A stretch of DNA of 23,752 bases from Persebacter sp051008975. Lineage in GTDB: Bacteria > Pseudomonadota > Gammaproteobacteria > Tethybacterales > Persebacteraceae. Both the position numbers and the translations under genes were made by a program. Below, piece after piece: positions 15,591-23,167 of the stretch. Each line of letters opens with the position of its first letter. The stretch's first letter is position 1. The notes under the pieces are model-generated. The model was not told where the DNA came from and did not search any database. It was given only the letters and a program-made list of their open reading frames with translations. Location: contig JBPCXA010000084.1 of assembly GCA_051008975.1 (NCBI GenBank), positions 1-23,752 on the forward strand, given 5' to 3'.

Positions 15591-15591
15591 T
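15586..15591 (+). promoter_or_regulatory. -10 box of the methyltransferase-HNH gene
   Basis: A perfect TATAAT overlapping the mfd stop codon (TAA at 15588-15590). Unlike the leaderless genes here, the start codon is 19 bases further and has a full Shine-Dalgarno, so a short leader is expected. No -35 is apparent. Confidence 0.5.
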
Positions 15592-15599
15592 TCGCGGAA

Positions 15600-15605
15600 A
15601 GGAGG
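15600..15605 (+). promoter_or_regulatory. Strong ribosome-binding site of the methyltransferase-HNH gene
   Basis: AGGAGG, a full Shine-Dalgarno match, 5 bases before the ATG at 15611. It decides the start among several in-frame upstream options that lie inside mfd. Confidence 0.85.
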
Positions 15606-15610
15606 GGCGG

Positions 15611-17011
15611 ATGAAACGTCTTTTTATCGGCGACAATTTGCCGGTGCTGCGGTGTTTGGATTCGGGGATCGCGGACTTGATTTATCTGGATCCGCCGTTC
15701 AACTCCGGGCGGGATTATGTGCGCCCCATCGGCGGCGAGGGGCGGCGCGTGGAAGAGGCGTTCAAGGACACTTGGACGCTCTCCGACACGCACGAGGACG
15801 AGGCGTTCGCGCTGTCGCGGATGCATAAGGAGACGATGCATTTGATCGATACGCTGTCGCTGATTCAAGGCGGCGGCTGGAAGGCGTATCTGATTTATAT
15901 GGGAATCCGTCTGGCGGAAATGCGGCGGATTCTCAAACCGACCGGCAGCGTTTGCTATCACTGCGATCCGACGATGTCGCACGGCGTCAAGTTGCTGATG
16001 GACGCGATCTTCGGCGGCGGGAACTTTCTGAACGACATTGTCTGGAATTACGACGGTCCGCAAAGCCCGTCCCCGAAGAAGTTTGCGACCAAGCACGACA
16101 ACATTTTGCGCTACGCCAAAAACATTAAAAAAGTTTTCGCGTCCGCCGGCGACATGTTCGATCTGCGCGAAATCCGGGAACCGGAACTCGGCAAAAAATA
16201 TAAAAAGGACGCGGGCGGTTATTTTTACGATCTGCCGCCCGGGGACTATGCCGAAGATTCCATTCGCAGAATGGAGGCGGAGGGCAGGGTGCGCAGAACG
16301 AAAAACGGCAAGGTGCGGATAAAGTATTATCTTGTCGAGAAACAAGGCGGCTATTACCGCCGCAAAAAAATTCCGAGCGTGTGGTTCGACATTCCTTCCT
16401 TGGGGCAGAGTTCGGGAAAGGAAAAAACCGGATGGCCGACGCAAAAGCCGGTCGCGCTTTTGGAAAGAATCATAAAGGCGTCCTCGGACGAGGGCGGCGT
16501 TGTTCTCGATCCGTTCTGCGGCTGCGGCACGACTTTGGTCGCCGCCGAAAAACTGAATCGGAAATGGATCGGGATTGACGTCTCCAAAAAAGCGGTGGAC
16601 ATTTTGTTCGACCGCATGCCGCTTTTTAAGAACGCGAAAGGCGGCGACGGCATAGAACGTTTCGAGGGCAAACTTCCGAAACGCGCCGACCTGCCGCCGC
16701 CGACCGACCGCGCGATTTTGCGCGACCGTTTATACGCCGCGCAGGGCGGAAAATGCGCCGCCCCCTGCGGCGAAAACGGCAAAGACGGACGCGAAATGGA
16801 TCCGCGCGACATGGAACTTGACCATGGCATCGCCAAGGCGCGCGGCGGACAAAACGAGGATTCCAATATGCAGTTGCTGTGCGGCAATTGCAACCGCATC
16901 AAGGGCGCGGACGGAATGACGAAACTGCGCCGCCGCATTTTGGAAAAACGCACGCGCGAACAAATGACGGAATATAACCGCGAACGACGGCGGCTTTTGG
17001 ACGGCGAATAA
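15611..17011 (+). CDS. DNA methyltransferase (beta-class, probably adenine-N6) fused to an HNH nuclease domain
   Basis: A 466-residue two-domain protein. Residues ~1-345 are an amino-methyltransferase with beta-class motif order: catalytic motif DPPF at 27-30 first, FATKHDNILRYAKN in the middle, and the SAM-binding motif DPFCGCGTT at about 300-308 near the end, after TQKPVALLERI. Residues ~365-445 form an HNH endonuclease-type zinc fold: Cys382 and Cys386 (CAAPC), ELDH with His405, then N-x3-LLCGNCN with Cys424 and Cys427. The tail is basic and helical. No separate restriction enzyme or specificity subunit is nearby. It has its own promoter and Shine-Dalgarno between mfd and thrS, so it looks like an inserted accessory gene, although its codon use resembles its neighbours. 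It could be a single-chain restriction-modification enzyme, a methylation-guided nicking enzyme, or a solo methylase whose HNH only binds DNA. Confidence 0.85.
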   Translation: MKRLFIGDNLPVLRCLDSGIADLIYLDPPFNSGRDYVRPIGGEGRRVEEAFKDTWTLSDTHEDEAFALSRMHKETMHLIDTLSLIQGGGWKAYLIYMGIRLAEMRRILKPTGSVCYHCDPTMSHGVKLLMDAIFGGGNFLNDIVWNYDGPQSPSPKKFATKHDNILRYAKNIKKVFASAGDMFDLREIREPELGKKYKKDAGGYFYDLPPGDYAEDSIRRMEAEGRVRRTKNGKVRIKYYLVEKQGGYYRRKKIPSVWFDIPSLGQSSGKEKTGWPTQKPVALLERIIKASSDEGGVVLDPFCGCGTTLVAAEKLNRKWIGIDVSKKAVDILFDRMPLFKNAKGGDGIERFEGKLPKRADLPPPTDRAILRDRLYAAQGGKCAAPCGENGKDGREMDPRDMELDHGIAKARGGQNEDSNMQLLCGNCNRIKGADGMTKLRRRILEKRTREQMTEYNRERRRLLDGE

Positions 17012-17033
17012 CGCGGGCGCGCGCGGCGTAAAA

Positions 17034-17042
17034 TGTTATAAT
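17034..17042 (+). promoter_or_regulatory. thrS extended -10 promoter, leaderless start
   Basis: TGTTATAAT, a perfect extended -10 (TGn plus TATAAT), which can act without a -35. Exactly 6 bases (GCCGCC) separate it from the GTG of thrS at 17049, so the transcript should begin on the start codon. Confidence 0.7.
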
Positions 17043-17048
17043 GCCGCC

Positions 17049-18986
17049 GTGTCCGATATTCGCATCACTTTTCGCGGCGAAACGCGCGTTTTTCCCGCCG
17101 ACAAAACCGCCGCCGAAATCGCGGCGGAAATCGGCGCGTCCGGAAACATCGTCGCCTGCCGGGCGGACGGCGCGCTGCGCGACATTTATCTGCCGCCGCC
17201 CGCCGATTGCGTTTTGGAATTCGTCCGCCGCGAAGATTCGGACGCGCTGGAATTAATCCGCCACGACTGCGCGCATTTGCTGGCGCAGGCGGCGGCGCAG
17301 TTGTTTCCGGACGCGATGCCCACAATCGGTCCGGCGACCGCGAACGGTTTTTATTACGACTTTTACCGCGAAACGCCGTTTACGCCGGAAGATTTGCATT
17401 CGCTGGAAACGCGGATGCGCGAACTGGCGGCGCAAAAAATTCCCGTGCGGCGCGAAGTATGGACCCGCGACGCGGCGCGCGCGCATTATCAAAACCGCCC
17501 GTTCAAATTGGAACTTCTGGACGCGATAGACGATGCGGCGGAAATTTCTTTTTATCGGCAGGGCGATTTTTTGGACTTGTGCCGCGGTCCGCACATGCGC
17601 CACACCGGCGACGCCGGCGCGGCGTTTAAGTTGACGCATGTCGCCGGAAGTTATTGGCGCGGCGATTCGCGGCGCGAAAGTTTGCAGCGAATTTACGGCA
17701 CCGCGTGGCGGGACGGCGGGGAGTTGCGCGCGCATTTGCGAATGCTGGAAGAGGCGGCGAAGCGCGACCATCGCAAACTCGGACGCGAAATGGGACTTTT
17801 TCATTTTCAAGAGGAAGCCGCCGGAATGGCGTTCTGGCACGACCGCGGCTGGACTTTGTATCGTCTTTTGGAATCGTATATGCGCCGCCGCCAGCGCGCC
17901 GCCGGCTATTCGGAGGTGCGGACGCCGCAGCTCGTCGACCGCAAACTCTGGGAGGCGTCCGGGCATTGGGAAAAATTCCGCGAGAATATGTATGTCGCCG
18001 AAAACGAGGACGCGCTGCGCGACTATATGGAAAATCCGCAAGGCGCGCGGGTGTTCGCGCTGAAACCGATGAACTGTCCGTGCCATGTGGAAATTTACAA
18101 GCGCGGCGCGAAAAGTTATCGCGACCTGCCGCTGCGGATGTCCGAATTCGGCTCCTGCCATCGCGCCGAACCGTCCGGCGCATTGCACGGACTTTTGCGC
18201 GCGCGCAATTTCGTGCAGGACGACGCGCATATTTTTTGCGCCGATTCGCAGATCGCCGACGAAACCGCCGAGTTCGTCCGGCTGCTTTCGTCCGTCTACG
18301 CCGACTTCGGTTTTGATTCTTTCCGCATCCGCTTCGCCGACCGTCCGCCGGTGCGCGCCGGCGAAGATTCCGTCTGGGATCGCGCCGAAGATGCGCTGCG
18401 CGCCGCCTGCGAAAAGGCGGGCGTGGCGTTTGAATTAAATCCCGGCGAAGGCGCGTTTTACGGACCGAAACTGGAATTCGTTTTGCGCGACGCCATCGGG
18501 CGCGAATGGCAGTGCGGCACCTGGCAGGTGGATTTTGTTTTGCCGGAACGCCTCGGCGCGGAATATACCGCCGCGGACGGAAAGCGTCTGCGGCCGGTGA
18601 TGTGTCATCGCGCGATCGTCGGTTCGTTTGAACGATTCATCGGCATACTTCTCGAACATCACGCCGGGCGGCTGCCGTTCTGGCTCGCGCCGCGACAAAT
18701 CGTCTGCGCGACGATTGTGTCGGACGCCGATTCGCACGCGCGTAAAGTTTGCGCCGAATTGCAAAACGCCGGGTTGCGCGCGGTCGCGGATTTGCGCAAC
18801 GAAAAAATTCATTACAAGGTGCGCGAACATTCCGCGGCGAAAGTGCCGGTCATTCTCGCCCTCGGCAAGCGCGAAGCCGAAAACGGCGGCGTGTCGCTGC
18901 GCCGCTTGGGCGAAAACAAAAACACCGCGATGCCGCTGCAGGAGGCGGTGGAAATTTTGCGCGAAGAATCGCGTCCGCCGGCGTGA
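17049..18986 (+). CDS. thrS: Threonyl-tRNA synthetase
   Basis: Class II synthetase that charges tRNA-Thr and edits mischarged serine. The 645-residue protein (E. coli 642) has an N-terminal TGS domain (about 1-62). The editing domain follows with HDCAHLLAQAAA, and the SAD region is present. The catalytic core carries the zinc ligands: Cys343 in MNCPCH, the His in DDAHIF, and the His in MCHRAIVGSFERFIGIL. The C-terminal anticodon-binding domain follows. Translation starts at a GTG directly after an extended -10 box, with no leader. E. coli thrS is repressed by its own product through an operator in the leader; that mode is not possible if this mRNA is leaderless. The usual partners infC-rpmI-rplT are absent downstream. 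The stop overlaps the GTG of the next gene. Confidence 0.95.
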   Translation: MSDIRITFRGETRVFPADKTAAEIAAEIGASGNIVACRADGALRDIYLPPPADCVLEFVRREDSDALELIRHDCAHLLAQAAAQLFPDAMPTIGPATANGFYYDFYRETPFTPEDLHSLETRMRELAAQKIPVRREVWTRDAARAHYQNRPFKLELLDAIDDAAEISFYRQGDFLDLCRGPHMRHTGDAGAAFKLTHVAGSYWRGDSRRESLQRIYGTAWRDGGELRAHLRMLEEAAKRDHRKLGREMGLFHFQEEAAGMAFWHDRGWTLYRLLESYMRRRQRAAGYSEVRTPQLVDRKLWEASGHWEKFRENMYVAENEDALRDYMENPQGARVFALKPMNCPCHVEIYKRGAKSYRDLPLRMSEFGSCHRAEPSGALHGLLRARNFVQDDAHIFCADSQIADETAEFVRLLSSVYADFGFDSFRIRFADRPPVRAGEDSVWDRAEDALRAACEKAGVAFELNPGEGAFYGPKLEFVLRDAIGREWQCGTWQVDFVLPERLGAEYTAADGKRLRPVMCHRAIVGSFERFIGILLEHHAGRLPFWLAPRQIVCATIVSDADSHARKVCAELQNAGLRAVADLRNEKIHYKVREHSAAKVPVILALGKREAENGGVSLRRLGENKNTAMPLQEAVEILREESRPPA

Positions 18987-19399
18987 ACGGCGTCGTCGTT
19001 TGCGAAGGCGGATGCCAGTGCGGCGGCGTGCGTTATACAATTTCCGCCGCGCCGCGGGCGTTGTATGTCTGCCACTGCCGCCATTGTCAAAAACAATCCT
19101 CCTCCGCCTTCGGAATGTCTTTGATGGTCGCGCGCGGCGCGGTTAAATTTAACGGCGCGTTAAAGTTTTACGCCGCCGCGGGCGAAAGCGGCGCCGAAAA
19201 AACATGCGCGTTTTGCGGCGAATGCGGCGTCCGGTTGTATCACGATTCGGGGGGCGATTTGATCAGCGTCAAGGCGGGAACTTTGGGCGATACTTCGGCG
19301 CTTATTTCGCCGCGGCATATTTGGACGAAACGGGCGCAGCCGTGGCTCGCGCCGCTGCTCGCGGAATCCGAATGTTTCGCGGAAGAGCCGCCGGAATAA
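18983..19399 (+). CDS. GFA / CENP-V family zinc protein
   Basis: A 138-residue protein of the family named after glutathione-dependent formaldehyde-activating enzyme. The zinc-binding cysteine sets are visible: CQCGGVRY (11-18), CHCRHCQ (30-36) and CAFCGECGVRL near residue 75. Members bind two zinc ions; some act on glutathione-formaldehyde adducts, most are uncharacterised. The start is a GTG overlapping the thrS stop by 3 bases. It is 3 bases upstream of the TauE/SafE gene, so these three genes form one unit. A role in disposal of reactive one-carbon or thiol adducts is an inference from family and neighbour. Confidence 0.85.
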   Translation: MNGVVVCEGGCQCGGVRYTISAAPRALYVCHCRHCQKQSSSAFGMSLMVARGAVKFNGALKFYAAAGESGAEKTCAFCGECGVRLYHDSGGDLISVKAGTLGDTSALISPRHIWTKRAQPWLAPLLAESECFAEEPPE

Positions 19400-19402
19400 A
19401 AG

Positions 19403-20164
19403 ATGGAGTTTTCCGCCGACTCGTTCTCCGCGGGCGAATGGATTTTTTTCACGGCGACCGTGTTTGGCGCGTTTGTTTTGCGCGGATTTGTCGGACTCGG
19501 TTCGTCCGCGCTGTGCGTTTCGTTGTTTACTTTTATTATGCCGCCGTCCGCGGCGGTGCCGTTAATTTTGATGCTGGAAATACCGGCGAGCATTCTGCTT
19601 TTGCCGGACGCGCGGCGGCATGCGGACATTAAATGGTTGACGCCGACCGTCATCGGTGTGTTTATCGGCACGCCCGCCGGGCTTTGGCTGTTGTCGGTGC
19701 TGCCCGAAAAAACGGCGCAAGTTTGCGTTTATGCGCTGGTCGCGTTTTTTGTTTGCGCGAATTTTTTGCGGCGCGAAAACTCCCTGCTGTTTGCGGCGCC
19801 GCCGTTTGCAGTCGGCGTCGTCGCCGGTGCGGCGAACGGCGTCGCCGCCGTGGCGGGAATGGTCGTGGCGGCGTTTTTGCTCGCCTCTTCGCGTTCGCCG
19901 CAAACAGTGCGGGCGTCCGTCAATTTGCTGTTCTTTTTTAGCGATTTCTACGGATTGCTTTGGGGCGTCGGTTTGGGGCTGCTCGGTTTCGCGCACGGTT
20001 TTTTGTTTTTGGCGGCGTTGCCGCCGCTTGTCGCCGGAGTCGCGTTGGGCGCAAAATTATTCTCCCGAAGCGGCGGAAAACGCTACCGCCCGCTGGTGCT
20101 GGGAATAATATTTTTCATTTGCGCGACGGGGTTTTTACGCCTGCTTTTTGCGGCGGACAAATAA
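19403..20164 (+). CDS. TauE/SafE (TSUP) family membrane transporter
   Basis: A 253-residue integral membrane protein with about seven or eight hydrophobic segments arranged as two similar halves. The family marker GFVGLGSSALCVSLF is in the first half and the matching GAANGVAAVAGMVVAAFLL in the second. Members export or import sulfite, sulfoacetate, or other small organic anions. The substrate here cannot be told from sequence. It starts 3 bases after the GFA gene and ends the thrS unit. It converges with ssrA, leaving an 84-base gap (20165-20248) in which I see only a small GC hairpin (20216-20230) without a U-tract. Confidence 0.85.
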   Translation: MEFSADSFSAGEWIFFTATVFGAFVLRGFVGLGSSALCVSLFTFIMPPSAAVPLILMLEIPASILLLPDARRHADIKWLTPTVIGVFIGTPAGLWLLSVLPEKTAQVCVYALVAFFVCANFLRRENSLLFAAPPFAVGVVAGAANGVAAVAGMVVAAFLLASSRSPQTVRASVNLLFFFSDFYGLLWGVGLGLLGFAHGFLFLAALPPLVAGVALGAKLFSRSGGKRYRPLVLGIIFFICATGFLRLLFAADK

Positions 20165-20248
20165 CCGGCGCGGCGGCGCGAAGAAAAAACGGAGTTTGCG
20201 AACAGGCGGCGAAGCGCGCGGCGTCCGCGCAATATGCAATAAAAAAAC

Positions 20249-20609
20249 TGGTGGAGGCGGGGGGAATCGAACCCCCGTCCGCGAGTCCTACACAGCCGGC
20301 GACTACATGCTTAGTCTGGCGTTTTTTGTCTCACGCGAAAAGCGCCCGCCAAACGGGGCGAAACTCGCGCCAGCCGGCTGAATTTAACCGCTTCGCCCGT
20401 CGGCGCGGCGAGGCGGCGAGTCCGCTGCATAACTCCACATTCCGAATCGCGGACGCTTCGGTGTGAAGGCGTTACCGGTTTTTAGGCGGCAAACGCGAAA
20501 CGCTCGTCATTGGCGTTTATATTTTTTGTCGGAACGGTTTTACAAGGAATTCCGCCTTGGCATGCTCCGTCTGTTTCGTGACCCACGTCAAAGCCCAAAG
20601 TGCGCCCCC
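20249..20609 (-). ncRNA. ssrA: Transfer-messenger RNA (tmRNA)
   Basis: Rescues stalled ribosomes by trans-translation. On the minus strand the 5' end GGGGGCG (from 20609) pairs with CGCCTCC before the encoded ACCA at 20249, a 7-bp acceptor stem with one G-U. The 3' half shows the classic TAAGCATGTAGT block and a T-arm with GGTTCGATTCC. The 5' side has the GGAGCATGCCAAGG pseudoknot region. The tag frame is at 20482-20514. The length is about 361 bases, typical for the one-piece form. CCA is encoded. A T7 run follows one base later, and may help termination. It is a separate unit with its own consensus promoter. Confidence 0.97.
20482..20514 (-). other. tmRNA proteolysis-tag frame (ANDERFAFAA)
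   Basis: From the resume codon GCC (20512-20514) the frame reads Ala-Asn-Asp-Glu-Arg-Phe-Ala-Phe-Ala-Ala and stops at TAA (20482-20484). It resembles the ANDENYALAA and ANDERFALAA tags of gamma- and beta-proteobacteria. The penultimate leucine of the ClpX-recognised LAA end is replaced by phenylalanine. Confidence 0.92.
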
Positions 20610-20621
20610 GTGGATATTCGT

Positions 20622-20650
20622 ATTATACCGCCGCCGCCGCGAAATTGCAA
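20622..20650 (-). promoter_or_regulatory. ssrA sigma-70 promoter
   Basis: The minus strand carries TTGCAA (20650-20645), a 17-base spacer and TATAAT (20627-20622), ending 12 bases before the mature tmRNA 5' end. It is the only promoter in the window with both hexamers clearly visible. The short leader would be removed by RNase P. Confidence 0.85.
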
Positions 20651-20660
20651 GCGGCGGACG

Positions 20661-20688
20661 AAAAAAAACGCCGCGATGTTGTTTTTTT
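20661..20688 (-). terminator. Possible terminator between acs and ssrA
   Basis: The minus strand reads AAAAAAAC, an 11-base loop, then GTTTTTTTT. This is an A-tract/T-tract stem ending in a U-run, just beyond the acs stop and before the ssrA promoter. The stem is AT-rich and weak, but the placement is right; it could act in both directions. Confidence 0.35.
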
Positions 20689-20698
20689 GCGACATTTC

Positions 20699-22651
20699 TC
20701 AAACCCGCTCCTGCAATTGCGCCAGAATCGCGGGGTTTTCCAGCGTGGAGGTGTCCTGCGTGATTTTTTCGCCCTTGGCGATGGCGCGCAAAAGGCGGCG
20801 CATAATCTTGCCGCTGCGCGTCTTCGGCAGATTGTCGCCGAAGCGGATTTCTTTCGGCTTGGCGATTGCGCCGATTTCCTTCGCCGTCCACTCGCGCAAC
20901 TCCGCCGCCAGCGCCGCCGCCGCCTCGCCGGACGGACGCGCGGCTTTTGGGACGACAAAGGCGACGATCGCCTCGCCGGTCAATTCGTCCGGGCGTCCGA
21001 CGACCGCCGCCTCCGCCACTTTCGGATTGGCGACGAGGGCGGATTCAATTTCCATCGTGCCGAGGCGGTGTCCGGAAACATTCAGCACGTCGTCCACCCG
21101 CCCCATAATCCAAAAATAGCCGTCCTCGTCGCGATACGCCGAATCGCCCGCCACATAAAATTCGCCGCCCGCCACCGTCTTCGGATAATAGGTGTCGAGA
21201 TAGCGTTCGTGGTCGCCCCAAATCGTCCGCAGCTGCGACGGCCACGGCTTTTTGATCACCAAAAACCCGCCCTTTCCGGGGCGCATTTCTTCGCCCGATT
21301 CGTCCACCACGGCGGCGAAAACGCCGGGCAGCGGCAAAGTGCAGGAGCCGGGTTTTGTCGCAACCGCCCCCGGCAGCGGCGCGATCATGTGTCCGCCGGT
21401 TTCGGTCTGCCACCAAGTGTCCACAATCGGACACCGTCCGCCGCCGACCGCCTCCCGATACCACATCCACGCCTCCGGATTAATCGGTTCGCCGACGGTG
21501 CCGAGAATGCGCAGCGAAGACAAGTCATATTTTTGCGGCAAATCCGCCCCCGCTTTAATCAAAGAACGAATCGCCGTCGGGGCGGTGTAAAAAATAGTCG
21601 CGCGATGCTTTTGCGCGATTTCCCAAAACCGCCCCGGATGCGGATGAGTCGGCACGCCCTCAAAAATAATTTGCGCCGTCCCCGCCGCCAAAGGGCCGTA
21701 GGCGACATACGTATGCCCGGTAATCCAGCCGACGTCGGCGGTACACCAAAACACATCGTCCGGGCGGCAGTCAAACACCCATTTCATCGACAAAATCGCC
21801 CCCAGCAAATAGCCGCCGCAGGAATGCTGCACACCCTTCGGCTTGCCGGTGGAGCCGGAAGTGTACAAAATGAACAGCGGATCTTCGGCGTTCATTTTTT
21901 CCGGCGGACAATCGCTCGATTGATTCCGGACGATGTCGTCCCACCAGACGTCGCGCCCCTCGCGCATCGTAATTTTCGCGCCGGTGCGCCGCAAAACGAC
22001 GACTTTGTCTACGGGCGCCTCTTCCAACGCCTCGTCCACCGTGTTTTTGAGCGGAATCGCGCGTCCGCCGCGCATGCTTTCGTCCGCCGTGACGACAATT
22101 TTCGCCCCGGCGTCGACGATGCGGTCGCGCAGCGACTTCGCCGAAAATCCGCCGAACACCACCGAATGCACCGCGCCGATTCGCGCGCACGCCTGCATAC
22201 ACGCCACCGCCTGCGGACGCATCGGCATATACACGATAACCCGGTCGCCGCGCGAAACGCCCTCCGCCTTCAACGCGTTCGCGAATTTGCATACTTCCGA
22301 ATGCAGTTTGCGGTAAGTCCAAATTTCGACTTCGCCGCCGTCGTCCTCAAAAATGATCGCCGGCGAATCGCCGCGCGACGCCAGATGCCGGTCGAGACAA
22401 TTCGCCGACACGTTCAATTCGCCGTCCGCGAACCATCGGTGCGCCCGCCCGTCGCCGCATTCGTACACCCGCGAAAACGGCGTCATCCATTCTATTTCGG
22501 CTTCGGCGCGCCGCCGCCAAAATCCCTCCCAGTCCTCGGACGCCTCGCGCGCCAGCGCGTCGTAGGCGGCGCGGCCGGCAACGGCGGCGGAAAAATTCGC
22601 GGGCGGCTCAAACCGCCGCGTTTCCTGCAAAACGGATTCTATTTCGGACAT
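20699..22651 (-). CDS. acs: Acetyl-CoA synthetase (AMP-forming)
   Basis: Activates acetate to acetyl-CoA through acetyl-AMP. The 650-residue protein matches the usual ~650. It shows the P-loop-like YTSGSTGKPKGVQHS, the WWQTETGG motif, GDSAYRDEDGYFWIMGR, and the C-terminal PKTRSGKIMRR with the regulatory and catalytic lysine at residue 615 (E. coli Lys609, acetylated in the family). The ATG at 22651 is chosen over an in-frame ATG at 22678 because AGGAGG lies 7 bases before it. It is on the minus strand after the L,D-transpeptidase gene, 48 bases away. I see no clear promoter in that gap, so it may be read through from tadA or have a weak promoter. It allows growth on, or recycling of, acetate. 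Confidence 0.96.
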   Translation of the reverse strand: MSEIESVLQETRRFEPPANFSAAVAGRAAYDALAREASEDWEGFWRRRAEAEIEWMTPFSRVYECGDGRAHRWFADGELNVSANCLDRHLASRGDSPAIIFEDDGGEVEIWTYRKLHSEVCKFANALKAEGVSRGDRVIVYMPMRPQAVACMQACARIGAVHSVVFGGFSAKSLRDRIVDAGAKIVVTADESMRGGRAIPLKNTVDEALEEAPVDKVVVLRRTGAKITMREGRDVWWDDIVRNQSSDCPPEKMNAEDPLFILYTSGSTGKPKGVQHSCGGYLLGAILSMKWVFDCRPDDVFWCTADVGWITGHTYVAYGPLAAGTAQIIFEGVPTHPHPGRFWEIAQKHRATIFYTAPTAIRSLIKAGADLPQKYDLSSLRILGTVGEPINPEAWMWYREAVGGGRCPIVDTWWQTETGGHMIAPLPGAVATKPGSCTLPLPGVFAAVVDESGEEMRPGKGGFLVIKKPWPSQLRTIWGDHERYLDTYYPKTVAGGEFYVAGDSAYRDEDGYFWIMGRVDDVLNVSGHRLGTMEIESALVANPKVAEAAVVGRPDELTGEAIVAFVVPKAARPSGEAAAALAAELREWTAKEIGAIAKPKEIRFGDNLPKTRSGKIMRRLLRAIAKGEKITQDTSTLENPAILAQLQERV

Positions 22652-22658
22652 AACGTCT

Positions 22659-22664
22659 CCTCCT
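22659..22664 (-). promoter_or_regulatory. acs ribosome-binding site
   Basis: AGGAGG on the minus strand, 7 bases before the ATG at 22651. It selects that start over the in-frame ATG at 22678, which lies upstream of the site. Confidence 0.85.
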
Positions 22665-22699
22665 CTTTCGCAATGCACCTTATCACAATTCGCCGGAAA

Positions 22700-23167
22700 T
22701 CAAACGCCTTCAATTATGTTCACCGATTCGCCGACGGAGACGCGGTCAAAAAGTTCGATAATGTCGCGGTTGCGCATACGGATGCAGCCGACGGAGCCGG
22801 GCGCGCCCATTTTCGCCGAATCGGGCGCGCCGTGGATATAAATATACCGCCGCATCGTATCCACTTCGCCGCCGCGGTTTTTGCCGGTTTCGCAGCCGCG
22901 CAACCAGAGAATGCGCGTCAGAATCCAATCGCGGCGCGGCGATTCTTTCGCCTGCGGCGCGTATATTTCGCCGGTCGGACGCCGCCCGACAAACACCGTA
23001 TTCGCCGGCATTCCCGCGCCGATTTTGGCGCGCACGATATGCAGTCCGCGCGGCGTTTGATAACTGTCGCGCCGTTCGCCGGCGCCGTTTTCGGCGGCGG
23101 AGACGGCGTAGCGGACGCCGCCGAAATCCAGCGTCTGCGCGGCGAGATTGACGACGATTCCGCTCAC
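22700..23167 (-). CDS. YkuD-fold L,D-transpeptidase-like protein, no visible signal peptide
   Basis: A 155-residue protein with the YkuD catalytic motif: His112-Gly113 in YIYIHG, then GAPGSVGCIRM with the nucleophile Cys128 and Arg130. Family members cross-link peptidoglycan or attach proteins to it, usually in the periplasm. The start is a GTG overlapping the tadA stop (GTGA), so it is translationally coupled to tadA. From that start the sequence is VSGIVVNLAAQTLDF, directly the first strand of the domain. There is no signal peptide, membrane anchor or LysM domain. Upstream in-frame codons run antisense-like through tadA in another frame and are not credible. Either export is by another route or the enzyme acts in the cytoplasm. 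Confidence 0.8.
   Translation of the reverse strand: MSGIVVNLAAQTLDFGGVRYAVSAAENGAGERRDSYQTPRGLHIVRAKIGAGMPANTVFVGRRPTGEIYAPQAKESPRRDWILTRILWLRGCETGKNRGGEVDTMRRYIYIHGAPDSAKMGAPGSVGCIRMRNRDIIELFDRVSVGESVNIIEGV

Noticed and set aside
20216..20230. GCGCGG-CGT-CCGCGC hairpin as terminator between the TauE/SafE gene and ssrA
   Set aside because: A good stem, but no U-run follows on either strand.
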